64,000 nucleotides of DNA. Origin: Proteiniphilum sp. UBA5384. GTDB taxonomy: Bacteria > Bacteroidota > Bacteroidia > Bacteroidales > Dysgonomonadaceae. The notes below the pieces were generated by a model. The model saw nothing but the letters and a program-made list of their open reading frames with translations. It did no database searches and was not told where the DNA came from. Location of the stretch: assembly GCF_002410825.1 (NCBI RefSeq), contig NZ_DHOS01000073.1, forward strand, positions 48,736 through 112,735. The letters run 5' to 3'. The position numbers were made by a program, and so were the translations under genes. Of the stretch, positions 50,270-59,367 are shown one piece after another. How positions within the stretch are numbered: position 1 is the first letter of the stretch; the number at the start of each line of letters is the position of its first letter.

Positions 50270-51271
50270 TCAAGATTCCTTTTCTCCTTCTCTTTCAGGA
50301 ATACTGATAGTGTAGAGGGTCGACTCAAGACTACGCATAAGATTTCTCTTATTCATCTCCGGAGCATATACAAATACCTCGACTACCACCACCATACCTG
50401 TATTTTCGTTAGCGAAGGCATGCATCACGAACGGGCCTCCCATCATATCTGAGGACATTTCCCAGAGGCCGCGCAACTCTGCACGGAAAAGGCCGTCTGT
50501 TTCCATTTTACGATAATCGGGTGAGTAAACAGTGGTGGTTGTCATTTGCGAATCGAACGAACCCTTGATATATTCTCCTAATACCCTATTCCGGATTCCA
50601 ATAAGTGAGTCTCTTTCAAAAACAGTCTCGGAAGTATAGGGAAATTGGTATATTACGATGTCCTGACGTCCCCGGGGAGCATTGTTGGTCGCCCAGTAGA
50701 AATTCTCATGCTCAGTGATGTTGGGCAATCCTTTGGGAAAATGAATATTAATATCAAAAACCTGTTTAACACGGGCTATCGGTTCTTTCGACTGGGTCAT
50801 GAGATATTTTGCATTGCGTTCCAGTTCCTTGGAAATAAAGTAGTCTATGATACTTTCCTTGTTTTCTGTTACGAATTGTATAAAACTGGCCGTATCAGGT
50901 GCATGAATATTCATGATGACCTGCCCCATGGCATATTTATCGAGATCCGCCGTGAGTTTGGGATAACTGTAAATATCCGATATTTCGGGGATAATCACAT
51001 TCCTCGCTACTTTGAAAGTACTGGTAAAGTTATCCGGAGTAAGTTGCACTACCCGAAAGTTGGGCTCTGGTTGGGGAATCGCCTTTACATTGGAATTAAG
51101 TACACCGAAAAGAGCACGTCCCGCAGCGCCTTCCCATGCGTTTTTGTCCATTATGACGATTACCTCGTTAGTAGATCCTGAAGCGGAAAAAAAACTCCCT
51201 CCACCGTCACATGATGTAAACAGCACAAATAAAGCCATAATGGCCGGTAAAACTGCATATTGTTCCTTCAT
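50270..51271 (-). CDS. DUF4837 family lipoprotein
   Basis: This 333-residue lipoprotein has a lipobox at LFTSC (about residue 21). The family is known mainly from Bacteroidota and has no assigned function. Notable stretches are NEVIVIMDKNAWEGAAGRALFGVLNS near the N-terminus and FYWATNNAPRGRQDIVIYQFPY in the middle. It sits between rlmN and pdxA, an order that I recall as common in Bacteroidales. A -7-like TATATTTG on the minus strand (51304-51297) may give it its own promoter. Confidence 0.8.
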   Translation of the reverse strand: MKEQYAVLPAIMALFVLFTSCDGGGSFFSASGSTNEVIVIMDKNAWEGAAGRALFGVLNSNVKAIPQPEPNFRVVQLTPDNFTSTFKVARNVIIPEISDIYSYPKLTADLDKYAMGQVIMNIHAPDTASFIQFVTENKESIIDYFISKELERNAKYLMTQSKEPIARVKQVFDINIHFPKGLPNITEHENFYWATNNAPRGRQDIVIYQFPYTSETVFERDSLIGIRNRVLGEYIKGSFDSQMTTTTVYSPDYRKMETDGLFRAELRGLWEMSSDMMGGPFVMHAFANENTGMVVVVEVFVYAPEMNKRNLMRSLESTLYTISIPEREGEKES

Positions 51272-51354
51272 ATCGACGTAGTTTAAAAGTTGAAAACAAA
51301 TATACGATTATTTGGGTGAAATAAAACTGTTGAGGCTAAAATAATCGTTAAAGT

Positions 51355-52389
51355 CTATTTTACCAGCTTCGCCGTCGACAGCATCCCGCAGGCGGCGAAG
51401 ATATCCTCTCCCCTTGAGGCGCGGATGGTGCAGATGAATCCTTTCGCGGTAAGGAAGTCGCGAAATTTTACCATATTCTCGTTGGAGGAGGGTTTCAGGT
51501 TGCTCATCGGGATCACATGGAAGCGGATCAGGTTGATACGGCAGTCCAGACCGGCAAGCAGTTTGGTCAGTTCCCGTGCATAGAGCAGCGAATCGTTCAC
51601 GCCGTCAAACATGATATATTCGAAGGAAAGTCTCCGTTGACGGCTCCAGTCGTACTCGCGCAGCATCTCAATTACTGAGGTCGAGGGAGCCGATTTTTCG
51701 ATCGGCATGATGGTGAGTCGTTCTTCCGGTATCGGGTTGTGGAGGCTCACTGCCAGGTGGCATTTGCTCTCTTCGAGAAACCTTTTCAAGTTGGATGTCA
51801 GTCCAATGGTGGAGAGGGTGATGCGCCGTGGGCTCCAGCTGAGTCCATATTCAGCCTGGAGCAGTTCCGACGCCTTCTTTACGTTCTTGTAGTTATCCAG
51901 CGGTTCTCCCATTCCCATAAACACTAAATTGGTGATCTCTTCCGAGCCGGGCACCGAGTAGACCTGGTTCAATATTTCATTGGTGCTGAGATTATCATGG
52001 AATCCCTGTTTTCCCGTCATGCAGAAGTCGCAGTTCATCCGGCATCCCACCTGCGAAGAGACGCAGATGGTAAGGCGGTCCTCTTCGGGGATGGTCACCG
52101 TCTCGATGAATTTTCCGCCCGAAGTCCTGAACAGCATCTTACGCGTACCGTCCACCGATGTCTGTATATCCAACGGTTCCGATCTTCCTATATCGAATTT
52201 CTCCGAAAGGAGCTCCCTGTTCCTCAGCGAGATGTTGGTCATATCATCGATCTGCTTCACCCGTTTTTCATAGACCCAGTCGGCAATCTGCTTGCCGGTG
52301 AATTTGGGCAATCCCAGTTCCGCTACGCTTTCGGTGATCTCGGCAAGCGTCATCCCCAGAAGATATTGTTTTTGCTCCATTTGCTGCAA
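51355..52389 (-). CDS. rlmN: dual-specificity RNA methyltransferase RlmN
   Basis: This 344-residue radical-SAM enzyme methylates C2 of an adenosine in 23S rRNA and in some tRNAs. The cluster motif CxxxCxxC is C116, C120, C123 in VGCRMNCDFC. The second catalytic Cys is near the C-terminus (C334 in FAACGML). The resistance-type Cfr homologue is less likely given the sequence of the N-terminal domain and the housekeeping context. Confidence 0.94.
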   Translation of the reverse strand: MQQMEQKQYLLGMTLAEITESVAELGLPKFTGKQIADWVYEKRVKQIDDMTNISLRNRELLSEKFDIGRSEPLDIQTSVDGTRKMLFRTSGGKFIETVTIPEEDRLTICVSSQVGCRMNCDFCMTGKQGFHDNLSTNEILNQVYSVPGSEEITNLVFMGMGEPLDNYKNVKKASELLQAEYGLSWSPRRITLSTIGLTSNLKRFLEESKCHLAVSLHNPIPEERLTIMPIEKSAPSTSVIEMLREYDWSRQRRLSFEYIMFDGVNDSLLYARELTKLLAGLDCRINLIRFHVIPMSNLKPSSNENMVKFRDFLTAKGFICTIRASRGEDIFAACGMLSTAKLVK

Positions 52390-52403
52390 TTATATTTGAA
52401 GTG

Positions 52404-52411
52404 CAAAGATA
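52404..52411 (-). promoter_or_regulatory. -7 element of rlmN
   Basis: TATCTTTG on the minus strand (52411-52404) is an exact TAnnTTTG, 14 nt before the rlmN ATG, so the leader would be very short. No clear -33 at the right distance. Confidence 0.5.
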
Positions 52412-52513
52412 AGGTTAATTAGTCATAATAAAGTGGGTTTTGCGAACAAATATTTCAAGGGAAGGGTTTTATATGTAGTTAGTTATCAGTTGAAAGATAA
52501 AAAATGCGGGATT

Positions 52514-53374
52514 ATGCAGAAACAAAGCGAAGAAAAAAAATTGCGACCGAAACAAGAGCAGCGTCGCCCCGGAAAAGAGTCGAAGATGAGACCGGTCCCT
52601 CAAACAGAGCCTGTAAAACAAGAGAATAAACTCAAAGGAAAAATTGCCCTGATAACCGGGGGTGACAGCGGTATCGGGAAGGCCACGGCATTGCTTTTTG
52701 CGACGAACGGCGCAGACATTGCTATCGCTTACTTAAGTGAAACCGATGATGCGAAAGCTACCCAAAAGGAGATTCGGGAAATGGGAAGACAGTGCCTGCT
52801 CATAAAGGGGGACCTCTCCAAAGAGTCGAACTGTAAAAAGGCGGTCGCTAAGACGATTGAAAGATTCTCCAAACTCGATATTTTAATCAACAATGCGGCT
52901 TTGCATTGGGAAAAGGAAAGCCTGGAGGAGATCTCAACGGAACAGTGGGAGCGTACTTTTGTCAATAATGTATTTTCTTATTTTTGGGTTACCAAGTATG
53001 CCCTGAAGCATCTCAAAGAAGGCGCTGCCATAGTCAATACAAGTTCTGTGACCGCTTACCGGGGGAGTGCCAAACTCATCGATTACTCTGCTACCAAGGG
53101 TGCTATCGTAAGTTTCACCCGAAGTCTTGCCCAGAACTTGGTTCCAAGGAAAATACGGGTGAACGCCGTAGCACCCGGGCCAATATGGACACCGCTGATT
53201 GCTTCCACTTTTGATAAGGAAAAAGTAGCCGGATTTGGCAGTGAAACCCCAATGGGCAGGGCGGGAGAACCTAATGAAGTGGCTACCTGCTTTCTCTTTC
53301 TGGCGTCCGGCGACTCGTCCTATATGAGCGGTCAATGCTTGCATCCCAATGGAGGAGAGATAGTGAATGGTTGA
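52514..53374 (+). CDS. SDR-family oxidoreductase (YghA/GSP39-like)
   Basis: This 286-residue short-chain dehydrogenase has a 45-residue charged N-terminal extension (KLRPKQEQRRPGKE...). The cofactor motif is TGGDSGIG, the structural motif NNAA, and the catalytic set is Ser in NTSSVTAYRG plus YSATK. The extension and TGGDSGIG are typical of the stress-related YghA/YdaD group, often called glucose/ribitol dehydrogenase-like; the real substrate is unknown. The ATG at 52514 is preferred to the GTG at 52433, whose extra segment is not conserved in style. Confidence 0.85.
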   Translation: MQKQSEEKKLRPKQEQRRPGKESKMRPVPQTEPVKQENKLKGKIALITGGDSGIGKATALLFATNGADIAIAYLSETDDAKATQKEIREMGRQCLLIKGDLSKESNCKKAVAKTIERFSKLDILINNAALHWEKESLEEISTEQWERTFVNNVFSYFWVTKYALKHLKEGAAIVNTSSVTAYRGSAKLIDYSATKGAIVSFTRSLAQNLVPRKIRVNAVAPGPIWTPLIASTFDKEKVAGFGSETPMGRAGEPNEVATCFLFLASGDSSYMSGQCLHPNGGEIVNG

Positions 53375-53433
53375 AATTCTTATATGCTGAAATATATAGA
53401 ACATGATACAGAAACAAATGAAGTAGAATAAGC

Positions 53434-53478
53434 GAAAAAACCCGGATACTTTCACAAGCCTCCGGGTTCGAAATTTTT
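53434..53478 (+). terminator. bidirectional terminator between SDR and DUF2807 genes
   Basis: AACCCGGA (53439-53446) pairs with TCCGGGTT (53461-53468) with a 14-nt loop. An A-run at 53435-53440 (T-run on the minus strand) and T-run at 53473-53478 flank it, so it can end both convergent transcripts. Confidence 0.82.
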
Positions 53479-53523
53479 TGTAATTAAAAGTAGAAGTAGA
53501 GTATTTATTGAGTAAGCAAGGGG

Positions 53524-54246
53524 TTAATTCCCTGCTTTTATTTTTCCTAATCCCTCTTTGTTGAGTTCTTTATCCGCCGGGTTACCATAATACCTGACGC
53601 TCCCTATACCCTCGGAACGTACCTTAAGGTGTTCTGAGGCATAGCAGCTAACATTACCTACTCCTTCGGAGGTGACAACGGCACTTCGCGCGGTGAGTTC
53701 TGTGGTATTTACGTTGCCCACCCCTTCGGATTGGATTTCCACTTTGTCGGCCTTGCCGCCTAATGTGGTGTTGCCCACTCCCTCTGAAGAGATGTAAATG
53801 GAGCCGACATCGAGCCTGTCTGCTGTGAAATTGCCTACTCCTTCCGAGTCAATGGTCAGTTCGGGAGTGGAGAAAGTACCTTCGATCTCAATATTCCCTA
53901 CGCCGTCGAAATCGAGTTTGCTAAGGGTGGGGGTCGAGATGGAGATCAGCAGTTTGTCGGAATTCTTATTCATTTTTTTCTTTTTTAGCCGGCGGTCGTC
54001 CATCGTGAGGATGAGTTTGTCGTTGTCCATCCTTACGTCGAGGATATTGAGCAGTTCTTCACTACCCTCTGCAGTTACGCTGACAGTAGGGGATTGCTTG
54101 ATGTGAATGTTGGCTATCACCGACGATTCGATGGCCGTAAATTCACTTACTTCAAATTGATCCGCAGCCTGGCGCGATTGGGTACCTACGGATATGCAGG
54201 CTGTGAAAAGCACTGCGATGAGGATTAATATAGCTGAAATTTTCAT
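53524..54246 (-). CDS. DUF2807 (head GIN) lipoprotein with EGVGN repeats
   Basis: This 240-residue protein has a lipobox at LFTAC (residue 17). After about residue 105 it repeats a unit of 18-20 residues whose turn reads DGVGN, EGVGN (four times), EGIGS and EGLGK, as expected for a single-stranded right-handed beta-helix of the putative auto-transporter adhesin head GIN family. Function unknown; it may be a periplasmic or surface structural protein. It is the last gene of the efflux operon, 57 nt after the TolC-like gene. Confidence 0.85.
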   Translation of the reverse strand: MKISAILILIAVLFTACISVGTQSRQAADQFEVSEFTAIESSVIANIHIKQSPTVSVTAEGSEELLNILDVRMDNDKLILTMDDRRLKKKKMNKNSDKLLISISTPTLSKLDFDGVGNIEIEGTFSTPELTIDSEGVGNFTADRLDVGSIYISSEGVGNTTLGGKADKVEIQSEGVGNVNTTELTARSAVVTSEGVGNVSCYASEHLKVRSEGIGSVRYYGNPADKELNKEGLGKIKAGN

Positions 54247-54253
54247 ATTTTTT

Positions 54254-54302
54254 GAACTAAGAACTAAAAGTGAAAAGTTAAGAGTGGAAAATGGACAGTG
54301 AA
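54254..54302 (-). repeat. heptamer tandem repeat, DUF2807-tolC junction
   Basis: Seven 7-nt units (read on the plus strand): GAACTAA, GAACTAA, AAGTGAA, AAGTTAA, GAGTGGA, AAATGGA, CAGTGAA. They fill nearly the whole spacer between the TolC-like and DUF2807 genes. Confidence 0.7.
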
Positions 54303-54303
54303 A

Positions 54304-55614
54304 TCAATCCCTTAATAATTCAAGGATTTTGAGGCGGAACGCATATTCGTATTTGGCTTGCGCTTCTTCTCCCAGCACTTGGGTGAGGTTGTTCTTGGCG
54401 AGGAACAGTTCATAAGAGTTGGCCCGTCCGCTCTCGTATTTCTCTTCCGCGAAACGGTAGGCTTCCCGACTGGCTTCTATGGATTTCAGTGCGGCGTCCC
54501 ACCGGCTTTTGGCGCCGGTAGCATTGTAGTAGGCCTGCTCAATCCGTTTGCGCAATTCTACTTTGGCCTTGTCCATCTCGAGTTGTGTGTTGGTGATGGC
54601 CAGTTCGGCACTATGGACACTGTTCCTGACCTGAAACCGGTTGAAGATGGGGATACGGAGGCTGAACCCGAGCGAACTGCTCCTGTTGTTGCGCAATTGC
54701 GAACCGAAAGAGTCGTTATCCCTGCCGCTCATCTTGTAGTAACCGCTTCCGATATTGGCACCGAACGAGAGGGAAGGGGAGTATTGCGCTTTTGCCATCA
54801 GCAGTTCCTTCTCACTACTCTCTAACCGGTAGCGCATTCCCCGGATCTCCGGACGATTCACCAACGCACTTTCGTATACCGCTTCCGACCCGAGAAGGGT
54901 GGCTTCATTGATCAGCGTTTCTGCGGGAGGTGCCGTGATGTTGAAATGGTTGAATTCTTCCAATTCCATGATTTGGGCAAGGTCGAGCAACGCCAGTTTG
55001 AGGTTGCTTTCCGCCTGTACCCGGTTCAGTTCTTCCTTTGCCACTTGCGCTTCCAGTTCATAGAGTTCACCCTGTGCCATCTTGCCGCTTTTTACCAATT
55101 CGCTACGACGTTGCAGGTTGGCCCTGCTGGTCTCGATCTGGTTCTCGGCGATCTGGAGCAGTTCCCGGTTGAGCAAAGCCTGAAGGAAAGCGGTGGAGAC
55201 GCTCATGACGACGTCGTCGCGCATCTTTTCCAGATCGGCTTCCGAGGCGTACATATCAGCTTTTCTTGCATCGATGTTGTGTTTCATCCGCAAACCGTCG
55301 AAAAGGGTGATATCACTCCCGAGATTGAAACTGGTCTGGGACGAGTTGGTGTTCTGATAGACATTGTCGAGGCCGATGGAACGGCCAAATACGAAGTTCT
55401 GCCCCGCCGACGCGTTCAGGTTAGGCAGCAGGTCGGCACGAGCCTGGCCATAAGCGATCTCCCGCTGTTGCCGGCTCAGTTCCTGCTGTTTGATATTGCG
55501 GTTGTTCTCCAGCGCAATACCAATGCATTCCTGTAATGTATACTTGTGCTGTGCTTTTGCAGGAAACAGGAGGGTGCTGATAAACAGGGCGATGATAATA
55601 GTTCTGATATACAT
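54304..55614 (-). CDS. TolC-family outer-membrane efflux protein
   Basis: This 436-residue protein has a signal peptide (ending PAKAQ) and two OEP repeats rich in long helices (YTLQECIGIALENNRNIKQQEL...; RKRIEQAYYNATGAKSRWDAALKSIEASREAY). It would form the trimeric outer-membrane channel for the ABC pump encoded upstream. It begins 5 nt after the adaptor gene stop. Confidence 0.92.
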   Translation of the reverse strand: MYIRTIIIALFISTLLFPAKAQHKYTLQECIGIALENNRNIKQQELSRQQREIAYGQARADLLPNLNASAGQNFVFGRSIGLDNVYQNTNSSQTSFNLGSDITLFDGLRMKHNIDARKADMYASEADLEKMRDDVVMSVSTAFLQALLNRELLQIAENQIETSRANLQRRSELVKSGKMAQGELYELEAQVAKEELNRVQAESNLKLALLDLAQIMELEEFNHFNITAPPAETLINEATLLGSEAVYESALVNRPEIRGMRYRLESSEKELLMAKAQYSPSLSFGANIGSGYYKMSGRDNDSFGSQLRNNRSSSLGFSLRIPIFNRFQVRNSVHSAELAITNTQLEMDKAKVELRKRIEQAYYNATGAKSRWDAALKSIEASREAYRFAEEKYESGRANSYELFLAKNNLTQVLGEEAQAKYEYAFRLKILELLRD

Positions 55615-55619
55615 GGTAA

Positions 55620-56726
55620 TTACTTTTTCTTATCTTCAATAATCTCCGTGCCACGGATCTTGTCATTCTCTTTCAGTCCTTCGGTCACTTCGATGCGGAT
55701 TCCGTCCGAAAGTCCGATTTTCACATGTTTCCGTTCGAATTCCTGCGGTTTTTCGCTCTTTACCATATAAACGAACGCAGAGTCGCCACTGAATTCGACT
55801 GAACTCTCGGGAATAGTCACCACTTCTTTACGCTGGTCCAGGATAATCTCGGCGTTGGCGCTGTAGCCTGCCCGGATAAAAAGATCTTCCGGTAGTTTCA
55901 GGGCAGCTTTCATTTCGAAAAGGATGGCCCCGCTTTCTTCTACACCTTTGGGTGCGACATATTCTAATGAGGCGGGAATCTTCAAGTCCTGGATGGCGCC
56001 GATGGTAATCTCCATGGGCATCTCTACCGAAAGTTTGCCTACCTCCGTCTCGTCGATCTTACCCACGAAAAGCATGTCCCCCAGGTCGGCTACCGAGGCC
56101 ACGGTAGTGCCGTCGTTGAAGTTATTCGACTGGATCACCGAATTACCCGCTTTGACGGGCACGTCGAGGATAGTACCGCTCACTGTGGAACGTACCAGCG
56201 TATTGCTGGTCTGTGCTGAACTCTTGGTAATCCCGGTGCGTACCAGACTCAGGTTGTCGTTGGCGGCGCGAAGTTCTTCCTGGTCGTTTTTGTACTGTAG
56301 TTCCACCTTCTCGAACTCTTCCCTTGAGATCACGTCATTGTCGAAGAGTTTTTTATCACGCTCATAGTTGATTTTGCTTTGGTTGGCTGCTAACCGGGCC
56401 CTTTCGACACGCGACTCGGCACTGCTCTCGTTCACCATGTCGGGCACCACCTGTATCCGGGCAATAATATCTCCCGCCTGCACGGTTTCGCCTGCTTCTT
56501 TGTAGACCTCGGCAATAATGCCCGACATCTGTGGTTTGATAAGGATCTCATTACGCGGTTCCACTTTTCCTGTGGCCACGGTTCGTTTTTCGATATCGCC
56601 TTTTGTGGCAGCTTCGATCTTGTAAGTCACTGTTTTCGGACGCGATTTCTGCCAGAGAAACACAAAAGTAGATATGACCAGGAGCCCTAACAGGGACAAT
56701 CCAACAATTCGCAATATTTTCTTCAT
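55620..56726 (-). CDS. periplasmic adaptor (MacA/HlyD-like) of ABC efflux system
   Basis: This 368-residue protein has an N-terminal membrane anchor (LSLLGLLVISTFVFLW), a lipoyl/barrel-sandwich segment (GTVEPRNEILIKPQMSGII-like, here GKVEPRNEILIKPQMSGII), a coiled-coil hairpin (about 100-165) and a beta-barrel with SVEMPMEITIGAI. It bridges permease and TolC. It precedes the TolC-like gene. Confidence 0.92.
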   Translation of the reverse strand: MKKILRIVGLSLLGLLVISTFVFLWQKSRPKTVTYKIEAATKGDIEKRTVATGKVEPRNEILIKPQMSGIIAEVYKEAGETVQAGDIIARIQVVPDMVNESSAESRVERARLAANQSKINYERDKKLFDNDVISREEFEKVELQYKNDQEELRAANDNLSLVRTGITKSSAQTSNTLVRSTVSGTILDVPVKAGNSVIQSNNFNDGTTVASVADLGDMLFVGKIDETEVGKLSVEMPMEITIGAIQDLKIPASLEYVAPKGVEESGAILFEMKAALKLPEDLFIRAGYSANAEIILDQRKEVVTIPESSVEFSGDSAFVYMVKSEKPQEFERKHVKIGLSDGIRIEVTEGLKENDKIRGTEIIEDKKK

Positions 56727-56738
56727 ATTATTTTTTTA

Positions 56739-56773
56739 GAGCCAAGAGCCAAGAACCAAGATCCAAGACAATT
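56739..56773 (-). repeat. heptamer tandem repeat, adaptor-permease junction
   Basis: Five 7-nt units on the plus strand: GAGCCAA, GAGCCAA, GAACCAA, GATCCAA, GACAATT. The rest of the spacer continues with ACATT-containing near-repeats up to about 56805. Confidence 0.75.
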
Positions 56774-56807
56774 GGGTTATTATTACATTATTCACATTGG
56801 CACATTA

Positions 56808-58055
56808 TCATTCCTCACTGATCGCCTCCACGGGTTTGATCATCATGGCACGTTGTGCGGGTATATATCCCGCCATGGCACCAATCACGATAAGGATAAT
56901 GAGTGAACCCACGGCCATGCCGAAGGAGACTTGTGGGTCTTTAAAGAACTGGTCGCCCTGGCTGAGTACGATCCCCGTTGCCCGTAGCAATCCCACTCCC
57001 AGCACAATGCCGAGTAGTCCCGCCAATACGGTGAGTACCACACTCTCACTGAGGATTTGGCCGATGATATTCCTGGGGGTGGCTCCCAGAGCCCGGCGGA
57101 TACCGATCTCTTTGGTGCGCTCCCGGACAGTGACCAGCATGATGTTACTCACACCGATAGCGCCGGCGAAGAGCGTACCCAATCCTACGATCCATATCAG
57201 GGCCGCGATGCCGATGCCGAGGTAGTTGAACATCTTGAATTGTTCCTCTATGTTCAAAGTCCATATTGCATCCTTGTCGTCGGGTGAAACCTGATGCTGC
57301 TGTTTCAGTATCTCGGTAACCTGATCCTGCACTTTCTTTACCGGTACTTCGTCCTTGGCAGTGACAGCCAGTAGATGAACGATATTTCCCTGGTTGAATG
57401 CCTGCTGCATGGTGGAGAATGGGAGTACGACCGATTCAGTGGTATTACCTCCAATGCTGACACCCGAGGTGCCGCGGGCTACTCCTATTACCTGAAAGTA
57501 GATGCCGTTCACACGTACCTGTTTTCCGGTAGGATCTTCCCCTTTCTGGAAGAGCACTTCATAGATTCGCTCACCGATCACACATACTTTTCGTTTTTCC
57601 GCAATATCGATATCGTTGATATATCGTCCGTAGACCATTTTGCTTTTCTCTATCAGGTCGTATTCCGGATAACTGCCTTTTATGCGGTAGGAGCCGTTTT
57701 TATCACCCCTGACCACGTTTTTGTCATTGCTCTCGCTGAACAGCATGGGAGAGATATACTGTAGTTCACTCACCTTTTCTTTGATCACCGGGATATCGCT
57801 GTTGGTGATATTCCACCTTCTGCCTTTCTGAAATCCTTTGTAGGGAACGGTTGTGCGCTCCGCTTCGAAGAAGCAGGAATTGGTGGCAAACCCTTCGATC
57901 TGCGAAAAAATCCCTTGTTCAAGCGCATTGCCTGCTCCCACCATCAGTATCAGCATCAGCATTCCCCAAAAAACACCGAAGGCGGTCAACGCACTCCGTG
58001 ATTTGTTGTGCGTGATAGTGATCCATATTTCCTGCCACCTGTCTAAATCAAACAT
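56808..58055 (-). CDS. MacB-like ABC transporter permease (second in operon)
   Basis: The 415-residue protein starts MFDLDRWQEIWITITHNKSRSALTAFGVFWGML; an upstream GTG or ATG start (58127) overlaps repeat DNA and is not favoured. It has one N-terminal membrane helix, a large periplasmic MacB_PCD domain and three C-terminal helices of an FtsX domain with ERTKEIGIRRALGATPRNIIGQIL. It likely forms a heterodimer with the next-upstream permease. Confidence 0.92.
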   Translation of the reverse strand: MFDLDRWQEIWITITHNKSRSALTAFGVFWGMLMLILMVGAGNALEQGIFSQIEGFATNSCFFEAERTTVPYKGFQKGRRWNITNSDIPVIKEKVSELQYISPMLFSESNDKNVVRGDKNGSYRIKGSYPEYDLIEKSKMVYGRYINDIDIAEKRKVCVIGERIYEVLFQKGEDPTGKQVRVNGIYFQVIGVARGTSGVSIGGNTTESVVLPFSTMQQAFNQGNIVHLLAVTAKDEVPVKKVQDQVTEILKQQHQVSPDDKDAIWTLNIEEQFKMFNYLGIGIAALIWIVGLGTLFAGAIGVSNIMLVTVRERTKEIGIRRALGATPRNIIGQILSESVVLTVLAGLLGIVLGVGLLRATGIVLSQGDQFFKDPQVSFGMAVGSLIILIVIGAMAGYIPAQRAMMIKPVEAISEE

Positions 58056-58063
58056 TTTTTTAA

Positions 58064-58091
58064 GAGTAAAGAGTAAAGAATCAAGACTTTT
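58064..58091 (-). repeat. heptamer tandem repeat, permease-permease junction
   Basis: Four 7-nt units on the plus strand: GAGTAAA, GAGTAAA, GAATCAA, GACTTTT. They occupy most of the spacer between the two permease genes. Confidence 0.65.
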
Positions 58092-58104
58092 AGCACCACA
58101 TTGA

Positions 58105-59367
58105 TCATTCCTGCCGCATTGCTTCAATCGGCTTCACTTTCACTGCCTTGCGGGCAGGCAGGTAACCGGCAATTACGCCGGAGATAATCAGCACGAGTGT
58201 GGCGAACAGCGCATAGCCCACATTCACCGTAGGATTGGAAAATATAGACATCTGCGGTTCGTCGGACACCGCTTGTGCGTTGGCCGCCTGTTCCATAAAG
58301 AAGTTGACCGTTTCGGTCAGCCCGATTCCCAGTATCAGTCCTATATACCCGAAAACAGTAGTGATAAAGATCGATTCCAGGATAATGGTCTTCAGGATGG
58401 ATGACGGTGTGGCGCCGATGGCTTTCCGAATACCGATCTCGCGCGTTCGTTCCTTGACGGATACCAGCATGATGTTGCTTACGCCTACGATCCCCGCGAT
58501 GAGTGTGAGGATACCGATAATAGTGACCAGGAAGGTGATTCCCCCGAATATTTTCATCGTCTCCACATATTCCGTTTGTGCATTATATACCCAGAGCGCT
58601 TGCTGGTCTTCCGGGTTAAAATTCAGCCGGTGTCCCATCAGTGCCCTCAGGGATTCATTGAACCGGTCGTTCTCCTCTTCCGTCACCAGTCCGTCCACGG
58701 TGAAAGTGATCTGATAGAACTTACGGTTAGGATTAAAAATGGTCTGTGCAGTAGAGAATGGAATGTAAGTATTCGATCCGCCCCATTGTTCCTTTTTGGA
58801 ATTCACTCCTACCACTTTGAACATCAGTTGTCCCACCTTGACATATTTGCCGAGTGATGATTCTTCTTTGAAAAGAAGGTCGGCAACTTTTTTATCCAGT
58901 ACGATTACTTTATTCGATTGGTTGATATCCAGTTGATTAATGAAACGTCCTTCTTCCGGGGCAATGGTCAGTTTCTCAATATCAAAATAGTTCGGCATTA
59001 CTCCTCTCACCTGATAGGAGCCGTATTCATTCCCGTAAGAGATGGTTTGGGATGTGTTGAACCGGGGCGTAATGAGCCGGCTCTCCTCTACTTCTTTCCT
59101 GATAAAATCCAGTTCGTCCTCTGTAAAATAGAGGTTCCTTTCCGATTTCAGTCCCTTGTGGGGCATAGATGTGGTGCCGGGCCAGAGGTTGACCCGGTTC
59201 ACTGCCCGGGAACTGAAGTTTTGCATTACTCCGTTCCGCAGTCCGTTACCTGCCCCCAGCAAGACAATAAGGATAAAGATACCCCATGACACCGAAAGCC
59301 CGGTGAGGGTAGTGCGCATCTTGTTCTTTTTCAGCGTGGACAGTATTTCCTGAAGCTGGTCGGTCAT
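58105..59367 (-). CDS. MacB-like ABC transporter permease (first in operon)
   Basis: This 420-residue protein has the same layout as its neighbour: N-terminal helix (LSVSWGIFILIVLLGAG), periplasmic MacB_PCD domain and FtsX domain with ERTREIGIRKAIGATPSSILKTII. Two related but distinct permeases suggest a heterodimeric pump. Its start codon overlaps the ATPase stop by 4 nt (59364-59367). The substrate cannot be read from the sequence. Confidence 0.92.
   Translation of the reverse strand: MTDQLQEILSTLKKNKMRTTLTGLSVSWGIFILIVLLGAGNGLRNGVMQNFSSRAVNRVNLWPGTTSMPHKGLKSERNLYFTEDELDFIRKEVEESRLITPRFNTSQTISYGNEYGSYQVRGVMPNYFDIEKLTIAPEEGRFINQLDINQSNKVIVLDKKVADLLFKEESSLGKYVKVGQLMFKVVGVNSKKEQWGGSNTYIPFSTAQTIFNPNRKFYQITFTVDGLVTEEENDRFNESLRALMGHRLNFNPEDQQALWVYNAQTEYVETMKIFGGITFLVTIIGILTLIAGIVGVSNIMLVSVKERTREIGIRKAIGATPSSILKTIILESIFITTVFGYIGLILGIGLTETVNFFMEQAANAQAVSDEPQMSIFSNPTVNVGYALFATLVLIISGVIAGYLPARKAVKVKPIEAMRQE

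Noticed and set aside
52433..52513. GTG start for the SDR gene
   Set aside because: The added 27 residues resemble translated intergenic DNA; the ATG at 52514 begins the charged extension typical of the YghA-like group.
54946..55536. 196-codon plus-strand frame inside the TolC-like gene
   Set aside because: Shadow of a conserved gene, with no domain; similar shadows occur opposite nqrF, ndh, rplQ and pdxA.
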